Of a stretch of DNA of 64,000 nt, positions 1 to 8,405 are shown one piece after another. The translations under genes and the position numbers were made by a program. The notes under the pieces were generated by a model. That model did not search any database, was not told the DNA's origin, and saw only the letters and a list, made by a program, of their open reading frames with translations. This stretch comes from Poseidonibacter ostreae (lineage in GTDB: Bacteria > Campylobacterota > Campylobacteria > Campylobacterales > Arcobacteraceae): assembly GCF_009208055.1 (NCBI RefSeq), contig NZ_WFKI01000003.1:56678-120677 (forward strand), in the 5' to 3' direction. Within the stretch, counting starts at the first letter, position 1, and each line of letters opens with the position of its first letter.

Positions 1-2
1 AT

Positions 3-632
3 ATTTTATGTTTAGTTGAAATCCCAGCTGTTTATAAAACACTTACTTCAAAAGTAATTGATAAACCAGCATCTACAAGAGCTGTTAAAACTCCTGCTGT
101 TTATAAAACTGTAGAAAGAAGAGTTGTTGCAACTCCTGCTACTACTAAAGAGATTAAAATTCCAGCTACTTATAAATCAGTACCAACTCAAGTTGAAGCA
201 ACTCCTGCTACTACTAGAAAAATTGTTATTCCAGCTGTTTACAAAATGGTAACTAAAAAAGTTGTTGCAACTCCTGCTACTACTAAAGAAGTTAAAATTC
301 CAGCTGTATGCAAAATGGTTAAAACAAGAGTAGTTGCTACTCCTGCAAAAGAAGTTAAAACTAACATTCCAGCACTTTATACTAATGTACCAACAAAAGT
401 TAAAGTTGCAGATTCTTACCTTAAATGGCAAGGAATACTTTGTGAAACAAATACAACTGCTAACGTAGTTTCAGATTTACAAAGAGCATTAAAAGCTAAA
501 AAATTCAACATCACTAAAATTGATGGTGTTTATGGACCAGAAACAAAAGCTGCTGTACAAGCATACCAAAGAGCAAACAAATTAAATGAAGGTGCTCTTA
601 CATTAAAAACTCTTAAATCTTTAGGTTTATAG
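3..632 (+). CDS. Repeat-rich peptidoglycan-binding domain protein, 5' end outside the window
   Basis: The reading frame is open from the first bases, so the start lies upstream and this is a C-terminal fragment of about 209 residues. Roughly five copies of a 22-24 residue repeat (PAVYK-x-V-xx-KVVATPATTKEVKI type) fill the first two thirds. They are followed by a C-terminal domain typical of PG_binding_1 (LQRALKAKKF...IDGVYGPETKAAVQAYQ). Such proteins are probably envelope proteins that bind cell-wall glycan, and the repeats may act as a stalk. An internal ATG at 246 is only a residue of a repeat, not a start. One repeat has Cys in place of the usual Tyr (PAVCK). The binding domain is clear; the cellular role is not known. 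Confidence 0.8.
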   Translation: MLCLVEIPAVYKTLTSKVIDKPASTRAVKTPAVYKTVERRVVATPATTKEIKIPATYKSVPTQVEATPATTRKIVIPAVYKMVTKKVVATPATTKEVKIPAVCKMVKTRVVATPAKEVKTNIPALYTNVPTKVKVADSYLKWQGILCETNTTANVVSDLQRALKAKKFNITKIDGVYGPETKAAVQAYQRANKLNEGALTLKTLKSLGL

Positions 633-640
633 TATAATTA

Positions 641-670
641 AAACAAAAAGCTTAATTGCTTTTTGTTTTT
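641..670 (+). terminator. Rho-independent terminator after the peptidoglycan-binding gene
   Basis: A perfect 11-bp stem (641-651 with 658-668) with a 6-base loop ends in a run of T, starting 8 bases after the stop codon at 632. Confidence 0.8.
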
Positions 671-692
671 AAGTAAAAAAGAAAGAAAACTC

Positions 693-893
693 ATGAAAAT
701 ATTAAAACTTACTCTATCTATTCTATTCATCTTTACACTATTTACAGCTTGTGCTTCAAAAACACAAACTCATGTTGTAGAATCAAATAATGAAGATGTT
801 TCAAACTTATTAAAAACTTTAATTGAAAAAGAAAAAGAAATTAACAAACTAAATCAAACTTTAGAAGATTGTAAAAATAAGAAGATTCAATAG
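693..893 (+). CDS. Small lipoprotein
   Basis: This 66-residue protein starts with a lipoprotein signal, MKILKLTLSILFIFTLFTAC, with the modified Cys expected at position 20. It is followed by a short Ser/Thr/Asn-rich linker and a charged helix (LLKTLIEKEKEINKLNQTLEDCKNKK) that could form a coiled coil. An in-frame TTG at 663 would add ten charged residues and lies inside the preceding terminator, so the ATG at 693 with an A/G-rich leader is the better start. No family was recognised. It sits between the terminator of the upstream gene and miaA. Anchoring in an envelope membrane is likely; the function is unknown. Confidence 0.65.
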   Translation: MKILKLTLSILFIFTLFTACASKTQTHVVESNNEDVSNLLKTLIEKEKEINKLNQTLEDCKNKKIQ

Positions 894-930
894 AAAACTA
901 AAAATAAGATTGCTTTCACAAGAGTTTTGC

Positions 931-936
931 TAAAAT
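931..936 (+). promoter_or_regulatory. Probable miaA -10 box (leaderless transcript)
   Basis: TAAAAT lies 6 bases before the miaA ATG, so transcription would begin at or next to the start codon. No Shine-Dalgarno sequence is visible in front of that ATG. Confidence 0.4.
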
Positions 937-942
937 CTTTTT

Positions 943-1815
943 ATGAAAGAAATCGCAATTATAGGCTCAACAGCATCTGGAAAAACAGGTTTATCTTTAG
1001 AACTAGCATATAAAACAAACTCAATAATATTATCACTTGATTCATTATCTGTTTACAAAGAAATAGATGTAGCATCCGCAAAACCTACAAAAGAAGAACG
1101 TGGAGATATTATTCATTTTGGAATTAATGAAGTTTTTCCAAATGAAGAGTTTGATGTTATTCAGTTTATTAATTGTTATAAAAAAGCAAAAAAGTTTGCC
1201 CAACAAAATAATAAAAACCTTATAATTGTTGGAGGAACTGGCTTTTATTTAAAAAGCTTAATAGAGGGTATTTCAACAGGCGTTGATTTTAAAGTTAAAC
1301 TTGACTCTAATGTTGGTGAAGTTTATGATTTATTATACTCTTTAGATAAAGAGTATATGTCAAAAATTGAAAGAAATGATAAGTATAGAGTTGAAAAAGC
1401 TTATGCAATTTATAAAAAAACAAATCTAACTCCAAGTGTTTATTTTAAAGAAAATCCAAAAGTTCCAATTGCGAAAGATTTAAAACTCTTTGAAATACTT
1501 TGGGAAAAAGAAGAACTTAAAAAAAGAATTGCTCAAAGAACTTCTATGATGATGAATGATGGAATCATTGATGAAGTGATTTATTTAGAAAAAAAATACA
1601 CTAGAAAGCCCAACTGTATGTCATCAATAGGAATACTAGAAACTTTAGAATTTTTAGATGGAAAGTTAAATAAAAAGCAATTAGAAGAAAAAATTGCATT
1701 AAATACAATCAAACTTGCAAAAAGACAAAATACTTTTAATAAAGGGCAATTTAAAAGTAATAAAACATCAAATATTATAACAAACTTAAATTCAGATATT
1801 ATTAAGTATTTTTAG
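943..1815 (+). CDS. miaA: tRNA dimethylallyltransferase MiaA
   Basis: MiaA transfers a dimethylallyl group from DMAPP to N6 of A37 in tRNAs that read UNN codons, the first step of the ms2i6A modification. The 290-residue protein opens with a P-loop (GSTASGKT, residues 8-15), then the family motif LDSLSVYKEIDVASAKP, where DS-x-x-x-YK corresponds to the usual DSxQxY. GGTGFYLKSL and the C-terminal AKRQNTFNKGQF also match the family. It is a little shorter than enterobacterial MiaA (about 310 residues), as is usual in this phylum. It precedes rpmE, whose promoter overlaps the miaA stop codon. Confidence 0.93.
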   Translation: MKEIAIIGSTASGKTGLSLELAYKTNSIILSLDSLSVYKEIDVASAKPTKEERGDIIHFGINEVFPNEEFDVIQFINCYKKAKKFAQQNNKNLIIVGGTGFYLKSLIEGISTGVDFKVKLDSNVGEVYDLLYSLDKEYMSKIERNDKYRVEKAYAIYKKTNLTPSVYFKENPKVPIAKDLKLFEILWEKEELKKRIAQRTSMMMNDGIIDEVIYLEKKYTRKPNCMSSIGILETLEFLDGKLNKKQLEEKIALNTIKLAKRQNTFNKGQFKSNKTSNIITNLNSDIIKYF

Positions 1816-1816
1816 A

Positions 1817-1822
1817 TATAAT
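1817..1822 (+). promoter_or_regulatory. -10 box for rpmE-rsmI-rlmB
   Basis: TATAAT preceded by a T-rich stretch overlaps the end of miaA, about 75 bases before the rpmE start. This is the usual promoter form in this phylum, where -35 boxes are weak or absent. Confidence 0.55.
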
Positions 1823-1899
1823 CCCGCTTCAAAGAGTTTAATAAAGGGCAACATAGACTTGACCTTTTGTTTTACATTAATTATTATAAGGAATATGGC

Positions 1900-2106
1900 G
1901 TGAAAAAAGATATACACCCAGATTACAAAACTTGTACAGTATCTTGTGCTTGTGGTAACTCATTTGAAACTAAATCAAATGTTGAAACTATGAGAATAGA
2001 TATTTGTTCAGAGTGTCACCCGTTCTTTACTGGAGAGCAAAAAATTGTTGATGCTGCTGGTAGAGTTGAGAAATTCAAAGCTAAATATGCTGCTGCAGCA
2101 AAATAG
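1900..2106 (+). CDS. rpmE: 50S ribosomal protein bL31, zinc-binding type
   Basis: bL31 is a protein of the large ribosomal subunit. The 68-residue product starts at a GTG (1900) with AAGGA about 7 bases upstream and reads MKKDIHPDY, the normal N-terminus of the family. An upstream ATG at 1867 would add 11 unrelated residues. Cys16, Cys18, Cys36 and Cys39 form the zinc site, so this is the zinc-containing (C+) form rather than the zinc-free paralogue made under zinc starvation. Its position just before rsmI and rlmB groups ribosome-related genes together. Confidence 0.95.
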   Translation: MKKDIHPDYKTCTVSCACGNSFETKSNVETMRIDICSECHPFFTGEQKIVDAAGRVEKFKAKYAAAAK

Positions 2107-2115
2107 TTTACTATT

Positions 2116-2931
2116 ATGTTGTGCTTAGTTCCTACTCCAATTGGTAATCTTGAAGACATTTCTAAAAGATCTCTTCAACTTTTACTGGAGGCGGAACTAA
2201 TTTTTTGTGAAGATACACGAGTCACAAAAAAACTACTTTCACTTTTAGGTGAAAAAAATAATCTAGACTTTAAAGATAAAGAGTACAAATCTTATCACTC
2301 TCACAATGAAAAAAAAGTCCTAGAAACATTATCAAAAGAAACTTTTACTAAAAATGTTGTTTATGTAAGTGATGCAGGAATGCCTTGTGTTTCAGACCCG
2401 GGAGCTACGCTTGTTGATTACTGTATAAAAAATGATATAAAATATGATGTATTACCTGGTGCAAATGCTGTATTAACTGCATATGCAATGAGTGGATTTG
2501 TCAGCACAACTTTTTCATTTCATGGTTTTTTAGACCATAAAGGAGCATCAAGAGCTTCTAAATTAAATGCTATTTTAAATGATGATAAATTAGGAATTCT
2601 TTATGAATCACCTCATAGACTAGCAAAACTACTTGAAGAGTTAAAAAAAGAAGCTCCAAATAGAACAATATTTTTAGCAAAAGAAATTACAAAACTACAC
2701 CAAACAACTTATAAAAACACTGCTTCAAATCTTTTTGAAGAGTTTAAAGATATAAATATAAGAGGGGAATGGGTTGTAGTTATAGAACCTCTAGAGATAA
2801 GTGGTACACATCTTGAATTAAAAGATATTCAAGACCTTGATTTAGCTCCTAAAATTAAAGCAAAACTTATTTCAAAACTTACAGGACAATCTACAAAAGA
2901 GGTTTATCAACAACTTTTAGATAAAATCTAG
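2116..2931 (+). CDS. rsmI: 16S rRNA (cytidine1402-2'-O)-methyltransferase RsmI
   Basis: RsmI methylates the 2'-OH of C1402 in the decoding centre of 16S rRNA using S-adenosylmethionine. The 271-residue protein belongs to the tetrapyrrole methylase fold: LVPTPIGNLEDIS at the N-terminus, the glycine-rich SDAGMPCVSDPG motif near residue 90, and FHGFLDHKG in the middle are all typical. It starts 9 bases after rpmE and ends 2 bases before rlmB, so the three genes are very probably one transcript. Confidence 0.93.
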   Translation: MLCLVPTPIGNLEDISKRSLQLLLEAELIFCEDTRVTKKLLSLLGEKNNLDFKDKEYKSYHSHNEKKVLETLSKETFTKNVVYVSDAGMPCVSDPGATLVDYCIKNDIKYDVLPGANAVLTAYAMSGFVSTTFSFHGFLDHKGASRASKLNAILNDDKLGILYESPHRLAKLLEELKKEAPNRTIFLAKEITKLHQTTYKNTASNLFEEFKDINIRGEWVVVIEPLEISGTHLELKDIQDLDLAPKIKAKLISKLTGQSTKEVYQQLLDKI

Positions 2932-2933
2932 CC

Positions 2934-3623
2934 ATGATAATATATGGAAAACAAATCGTACTATACGTACTAGAGAATCACCCAGAATTAATTGAAGAAG
3001 TTTTTCTTTCAAAAGAGATAGATAAAAAACTTTTCTCAAAGTTTGCAAGTTTAAAAAAAGTAATCTACAAAGTAGATAACCAAAAAGCACAAGCGCTTGC
3101 AAAAGGTGGAAATCATCAAGGTTTCTTTTTAAAGTTAGTTCAATTTAATTATGCACCAATTAAAGAATTCAAAGATATGAACTTTATCTTAGTTTTAGAT
3201 GGAGTTACTGATGTTGGAAATATTGGAGCAATCGCAAGAACTGCTTATTCAATGGGTATTGAAGGGATTATTGCTTCAAATATCAAAACTATTAACAACG
3301 CTGGAATTGTAAGAACAAGTTCTGGTGCATTACTTGATTTACCATTTATGGTACATCCAAGATCTGCCGATTTATCAAGTGAGTTAAGAGATTGTGGCTT
3401 TACTTTAATAGGTGCAACAACTGATGGTGTTGACTTAAAAAAATACGGTAAAATCGAAAAAACTGATAAAGTTGCACTATTTTTAGGAAGTGAGGGAGAA
3501 GGTATTTCTCCTAAGGTTGCTAAAAAACTTGATTTAAAAGTATCAATTGCAATGGAACATGAATTTGATTCGTTAAACGTATCAGTAGCTGCTGGGATTT
3601 TAATTTATAATTTAAAAAGATAA
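2934..3623 (+). CDS. rlmB: 23S rRNA (guanosine2251-2'-O)-methyltransferase RlmB (TrmH/SpoU family)
   Basis: This 229-residue SPOUT enzyme probably methylates 2'-O of G2251 in 23S rRNA. It has an N-terminal substrate-binding segment (residues 1-75), then the three SpoU motifs: LDGVTDVGNIGAIARTAYSMG (Asn and Arg catalytic), LFLGSEGEGIS, and SLNVSVAAGILIY at the C-terminus, which form the trefoil knot and bind S-adenosylmethionine. RlmB is the best assignment from length and context; a related tRNA or rRNA ribose methylase cannot be fully excluded. Confidence 0.85.
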   Translation: MIIYGKQIVLYVLENHPELIEEVFLSKEIDKKLFSKFASLKKVIYKVDNQKAQALAKGGNHQGFFLKLVQFNYAPIKEFKDMNFILVLDGVTDVGNIGAIARTAYSMGIEGIIASNIKTINNAGIVRTSSGALLDLPFMVHPRSADLSSELRDCGFTLIGATTDGVDLKKYGKIEKTDKVALFLGSEGEGISPKVAKKLDLKVSIAMEHEFDSLNVSVAAGILIYNLKR

Positions 3624-3633
3624 GAGATTTATT

Positions 3634-4428
3634 ATGATAAAAAAATTAATTTTAATAATAGCTTGTAGTATAGCTTTAAATGCAAATGTAAATACACAAA
3701 TTAGGGATATTTTAGGTCCAAGTGCATATAGTACGCATAAGAACCTAATAAACTATATCTTTAAGGGCTCTTCAGCCTCTGGTAACTATATTGCATTAAC
3801 AAGTAAATTACAAGCTAATGGATTATTAAAATTAAAATATCGTTCTACAAAATATATAGATGTATCATTTAAAATAAGTGATACACCTAAAAAATCTTTA
3901 TTAATTTTAAAAGATGCACTTAGGTCTTTAGGTCACTATTACTATCTTGTTCAAGATGCTAGATATGATGAAAACAGCTTTATTTGGAATATAAAACTAA
4001 AAACTGAAGCCGCCATTAACCCTCTCCGATTAGCAAAAGCACTTGCGAAAAATAATTGTCAAGTAAGCTATATTAAAAGAGAGGGAGCTTATAGCTGGAG
4101 ATATTCAATAAATAGTGATAATTCAAATATTAATAAAGCAGAAGATTTAATAACACAGAATCAATTATCACTAAAGAAACCACTTAGACCTTATTTATTA
4201 AAAGTTTCAAATACAAACAGTTTGAAAATAACTTCTAATAATGGGAATAGATGGCATCCAGATGTTGTTTTTTATGATAATGATTTAAATATTATAGAAA
4301 ACTTTAAAGATGATAGTTTACATCAAACTTTAAAAGTTGATGTACCAAATAATACAACATATATAAAAATAAATGATTTGTATTCCCTTGCTAATTTAAA
4401 GCGTGGGATTAGTATTACTAAGGAGTAA
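3634..4428 (+). CDS. Putative periplasmic protein of unknown function
   Basis: This 264-residue protein starts with a signal peptide (MIKKLILIIACSIALNA, cleavage near residue 17-19). No known domain was recognised. The mature part is mixed alpha/beta with a basic middle part and a C-terminal segment of about 70 residues (KPYLLKVSN...IKINDLYSL) that looks like a beta-sandwich. It lies 10 bases after rlmB and 3 bases before the aminotransferase gene, within a gene order that I recall as conserved in Campylobacter, which supports a real and co-transcribed gene. Confidence 0.75.
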   Translation: MIKKLILIIACSIALNANVNTQIRDILGPSAYSTHKNLINYIFKGSSASGNYIALTSKLQANGLLKLKYRSTKYIDVSFKISDTPKKSLLILKDALRSLGHYYYLVQDARYDENSFIWNIKLKTEAAINPLRLAKALAKNNCQVSYIKREGAYSWRYSINSDNSNINKAEDLITQNQLSLKKPLRPYLLKVSNTNSLKITSNNGNRWHPDVVFYDNDLNIIENFKDDSLHQTLKVDVPNNTTYIKINDLYSLANLKRGISITKE

Positions 4429-4431
4429 TAA

Positions 4432-5646
4432 GTGTTTGATGAAATAGAGTTTGAAAGAATGAAGCGACTTCCAAACTACGTGTTTGCAGAAGTTAATAAT
4501 ATAAAAATGGAAGCAAGACGTGCTGGTGAAGATATTATAGATTTTTCTATGGGGAATCCTGATGGTCCTGCACCACAACATATTATTGATAAGTTAAAAG
4601 AGACTGCCGATAAAGCAAAGAACCATGGTTACTCTGCAAGTGCTGGTATTTATAAACTAAGACTTGCTATTTGTAATTGGTATAAAAGAAAATATGGGGT
4701 TGATTATTTAGACCCTGATAAACATGCATGTGCAACAATGGGTTCAAAAGAGGGTTATGTTCACTTAGTTCAAGCAATTGTAAACGTTGGTGATGTTGCA
4801 GTTGTACCTGATCCTACATATCCAATTCACTCATATGCATTTATGTTAAGTGGAGCAGCTATTCATAAGTTTGAGCTTTCATTTGGAAGTGATTTTAAAG
4901 TTGATGAAGATTTATTTTTTAAAAGACTACAAAAAACTTTAGATGAATCAATTCCAAAAGTTAAATATGTATTAGTTAACTTCCCACACAATCCAACTTG
5001 TGCAACAGTAACAGAAGAGTTTTATCAAAGATTAGTTGATATGGCAAAAAGAGAAAGATTCTATGTAATTTCAGATATTGCTTATGCAGATATTACTTTT
5101 GATGGATATAAAACTCCATCAATCTTTGGGGCAAAAGGCGCTCTTGATGTTGCAGTTGAATCATTTACTTTATCAAAGTCATACAATATGGCAGGATGGA
5201 GAGTTGGATTTATTGTTGGAAATGAGAAACTTGTAGGTGCTTTAAAAAGAATCAAATCATGGCTTGATTATGGTATGTTTACACCTATTCAAGTAGCAGC
5301 AACTGTTGCTTTAGATGGTCCACAACAATGTGTTGAAGATCATATTGAAAAATATAGATTTAGACGTGATGTTATGATTGATGCATTTAAAGATGCAGGT
5401 TGGGATATGGATGTTCCAAATGCTTCTATGTTTATTTGGGCAAAAATTCCAAAATGTGCAGAGCATTTAGGAAGTATGGAATTCTCAAAACAATTAATTA
5501 CACATGCAAAAGTGGCAGTTAGTCCTGGTATTGGATTTGGTCACTATGGTGATAATTACGTAAGAATTGCACTAATTGAAAATGAAAAAAGAATTAGACA
5601 AGCAGCAAAAAATATAAAGAAATATTTAAAATCATTAGAAAAATAG
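4432..5646 (+). CDS. alaC: PLP-dependent aminotransferase, AlaC-like
   Basis: The 404-residue fold-type I aminotransferase closely resembles E. coli AlaC, the glutamate-pyruvate aminotransferase that makes alanine: RLPNYVFAEVNNIKMEARRAGEDIIDFSMGNPDG at the N-terminus and FTLSKSYNMAGWRVGF with the PLP lysine at about residue 249. Members in this phylum are often labelled LL-diaminopimelate aminotransferase, which is a less close match. The start is GTG at 4432 with AAGGAG 6 bases upstream. It is followed after 13 bases by hom, suggesting a small amino-acid metabolism operon downstream of the rRNA methylase genes. Confidence 0.82.
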   Translation: MFDEIEFERMKRLPNYVFAEVNNIKMEARRAGEDIIDFSMGNPDGPAPQHIIDKLKETADKAKNHGYSASAGIYKLRLAICNWYKRKYGVDYLDPDKHACATMGSKEGYVHLVQAIVNVGDVAVVPDPTYPIHSYAFMLSGAAIHKFELSFGSDFKVDEDLFFKRLQKTLDESIPKVKYVLVNFPHNPTCATVTEEFYQRLVDMAKRERFYVISDIAYADITFDGYKTPSIFGAKGALDVAVESFTLSKSYNMAGWRVGFIVGNEKLVGALKRIKSWLDYGMFTPIQVAATVALDGPQQCVEDHIEKYRFRRDVMIDAFKDAGWDMDVPNASMFIWAKIPKCAEHLGSMEFSKQLITHAKVAVSPGIGFGHYGDNYVRIALIENEKRIRQAAKNIKKYLKSLEK

Positions 5647-5659
5647 AATAGGAATAAAA

Positions 5660-6922
5660 ATGTTAAAAGTAGGAATTATTGGAGTTGGAACTGTAGGAGC
5701 TAGTGTTGCAAATATTTTAAGAGATAATAAAAATATTATTACTGCACGTGCTGGTGTTGAGATAGAACCAGTTCTTGGAGTAGTTTCAAACTTAAACAAA
5801 CAAAGAGATGTATCTATTAAGCTAACAGACAATATTGATGAAGTTTTAAATGATGATTCAATTGATATTGTTGTTGAACTTATGGGTGGTATTGAAAAGC
5901 CTTATGATGTTGTAAAAAGAGCTTTAGAAAAAGGTAAAGCAGTAGTTACTGCAAATAAAGCCTTACTTGCTTATCACAGATATGAACTTCAAGAAATTGC
6001 AGGAGATACTGCTTTTGAATATGAAGCAGCAGTAGCTGGTGGAATTCCAATTATTAATGCATTAAGAGATGGATTAACTGCAAATAATATTGAATCAATT
6101 AAAGGTATCATGAATGGTACTTGTAACTATATGCTTACAAAGATGATTGACGAGGGTGTTGATTATGAAACTATTTTACAAGAATCTCAAGATTTAGGGT
6201 ACGCTGAAGCTGATCCAACATTTGATGTTGGTGGTTTTGATGCTGCTCATAAATTACTAATTTTAGGATCAATCGCTTATGGAATTGATGCAAAACCTGA
6301 AGATATCTTAATTGAAGGTATTCAAAATATTTCACCTGAAGATATTGATTTTGCAAATGAGTTTGATTATTCAATTAAACTTCTTACAATTGCTAAAAAA
6401 ATAGGAAAAGAGATTGAACTTAGAGTTCATCCGGTTTTAATTCCAAATAGTGAGATGATTGCTAAAGTTGATGGTGTTATGAACGGTGTTTCTGTTATTG
6501 GTGATAAAGTTGGTGAAACAATGTATTATGGACCAGGAGCAGGAGGTGATGCTACAGCATCTGCTGTTATTGCAAATATAGTTGATATTGCAAGACGAGG
6601 TAAAGGTTCTCCTATGCTTGGTTTTGAAACTTCTTATGGTGAAGATTTAAAACTGATGAGTAAAGATGATATTAAAACAAAATACTATTTAAGACTTAGA
6701 GTTGAAGATAAAGCAGGAGTTTTAGCAAAAATTGCAACTATTTTAAGTGAATATGATATTTCAATTGAAAAAATGATTCAAAAACCACTTAATAAAACTT
6801 GTGCTCACCTTTTACTTTCAACTCACACGTGTATTGAAAGTGATATAAATAAAGCATTAGCTAAAATTGAAGCAACAAGCTTTGTTACAGCTAAACCTGC
6901 AATGATTAGAATAGAAGACTAA
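5660..6922 (+). CDS. hom: Homoserine dehydrogenase
   Basis: This enzyme reduces aspartate semialdehyde to homoserine with NAD(P)H on the way to threonine and methionine. The 420-residue protein has a Rossmann motif (GVGTVG, residues 8-13), the family signature in AGGIPIINALRDGL and IMNGTCNYMLTKM, the catalytic region YAEADPTFDVGGFDAAHK, and a C-terminal ACT domain (from about residue 345, RVEDKAGVLAKIATILSEYDISIEKM). The ACT domain probably gives feedback control by an amino acid such as threonine. It is the last gene of the rpmE-hom run. Confidence 0.95.
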   Translation: MLKVGIIGVGTVGASVANILRDNKNIITARAGVEIEPVLGVVSNLNKQRDVSIKLTDNIDEVLNDDSIDIVVELMGGIEKPYDVVKRALEKGKAVVTANKALLAYHRYELQEIAGDTAFEYEAAVAGGIPIINALRDGLTANNIESIKGIMNGTCNYMLTKMIDEGVDYETILQESQDLGYAEADPTFDVGGFDAAHKLLILGSIAYGIDAKPEDILIEGIQNISPEDIDFANEFDYSIKLLTIAKKIGKEIELRVHPVLIPNSEMIAKVDGVMNGVSVIGDKVGETMYYGPGAGGDATASAVIANIVDIARRGKGSPMLGFETSYGEDLKLMSKDDIKTKYYLRLRVEDKAGVLAKIATILSEYDISIEKMIQKPLNKTCAHLLLSTHTCIESDINKALAKIEATSFVTAKPAMIRIED

Positions 6923-7031
6923 ACTCTTCTTTTCTAATTCTTTTAAATAATTTAACTACATAAAGTTCTAACTCTTACTTTTTACACTATAATCATTTTT
7001 TAAATAAACTAATATAAATACGGATTCAATT

Positions 7032-8387
7032 TTGAGAAAATCAGCACACTTAACAACACAAGATATACCAACTTTAATAAAACAGCTTGCAATTCCAGCT
7101 AGTGTTGGAATGTTTTTTAATACTATGTATAATGTAGTAGATACATTCTACGCAGGACTTATATCAACCCAAGCAATTGCAGCTTTATCTCTTTCTTTTA
7201 TGATATTCTTTGTAATCATTGGCCTTGGATATGGTTTTTCCTCTGCAATTACAGCACTATTAGGAAATGCATTTGGGAAGAAAAAATATAAACTAGCTTC
7301 AATTTATGCACATAAGGGTTTATTTTTTATACCTTTACTTGGTATATTTTTAAGTATCATTGGATATTTTACAGCGCCATCGTTATTCATTTTACTAGGT
7401 GCAAGTGAGCAATATTTAGAAACTTCAATCGAGTATATAAATCCAATTTTATTTGGTACCGTATTTTTTATGTTTAACTTTTCACTAAACTCAGTGCTTG
7501 TTGCACAAGGTGATACAAAAACATATAGAAATACTTTAATATTTGGATTCTTTGCAAACCTTGTTTTAAATCCTTTATTTATTTATGGATTCTTATTTAT
7601 ACCTGCTATGGGAATACAAGGTATTGCAATAGCAACTGTTTTAATTCAAGTAATCAATATGTTATTCATGTTATATAAAGTACTTCAAACAAAAGTTATA
7701 CATTTTAAAAAGCTTGAATACTTTCTTCCAAATATAAGAGTATACAAACTATTTATGAACCAAGGCTTACCTATTAGTTTAAGTATGTTAACTATGGCAT
7801 TTGGTTCACTAATTCTCACATACTTTGTATCTCACTACGGTATGCAAGCAGTTGCGGGATATGGTATTGGATATAGAGTTGAGCAACTGATGCTTTTACC
7901 TGCTCTTGGACTTAATACTGCTGTTTTAACACTAGTATCAAATAACTATGGTGCAAAAAAATATGATAGAGTTATTGAGACATTAAAAGTTGCACTTAAA
8001 TATGGTTTCATAATTTCTACAGTCGGAATAATCATATTAACAGTTCTTGGTAGATTTTTTATCTCACAATTTGATTCAAATGAAACGGTTGTAAACTTTG
8101 GAGTTGATTATTTACTTGTTGAGATTTGGATTTTCTATGCTTACATTGTTTTATTTATTTGTGTATCGACATTACAAGGTATAAAAAAACCTAAGATGAT
8201 TTTATTTATTAGTTTATATAGACAGATATTTGCAAAACTAATTATTGCATGGGTAATAGTAAAATATTTTGAATTAGATTATATTTATTTATGGTTTGGG
8301 ATTTTATTTATGATTTATTCTGCAGCTATATTTGCATATTTTTATACAAATAGAATATTAAAAGAAGTTTGTAACAAAACTATTTAA
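7032..8387 (+). CDS. MATE family multidrug/cation efflux transporter
   Basis: The 451-residue membrane protein has about 12 hydrophobic segments in two similar halves. It opens with KQLAIPASVGMFFNTMYNVVDTFYAGLIS, the typical first helix of MATE (NorM/DinF-like) exporters, which use Na+ or H+ gradients to expel drugs and other compounds. The start appears to be TTG at 7032 with only a weak upstream G/A-rich site; the first internal ATG would remove part of helix 1. It stands alone between hom and the convergent metal island. The substrate cannot be told from sequence. Confidence 0.85.
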   Translation: MRKSAHLTTQDIPTLIKQLAIPASVGMFFNTMYNVVDTFYAGLISTQAIAALSLSFMIFFVIIGLGYGFSSAITALLGNAFGKKKYKLASIYAHKGLFFIPLLGIFLSIIGYFTAPSLFILLGASEQYLETSIEYINPILFGTVFFMFNFSLNSVLVAQGDTKTYRNTLIFGFFANLVLNPLFIYGFLFIPAMGIQGIAIATVLIQVINMLFMLYKVLQTKVIHFKKLEYFLPNIRVYKLFMNQGLPISLSMLTMAFGSLILTYFVSHYGMQAVAGYGIGYRVEQLMLLPALGLNTAVLTLVSNNYGAKKYDRVIETLKVALKYGFIISTVGIIILTVLGRFFISQFDSNETVVNFGVDYLLVEIWIFYAYIVLFICVSTLQGIKKPKMILFISLYRQIFAKLIIAWVIVKYFELDYIYLWFGILFMIYSAAIFAYFYTNRILKEVCNKTI

Positions 8388-8405
8388 AAGTTAAAGATAA
8401 AAGTT

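Noticed and set aside
8388..8405. A/T-rich hairpin between the convergent MATE and DUF2063 genes as a terminator
   Set aside because: The pairing has a bulge, no G/C core and overlaps coding ends; too weak to list.
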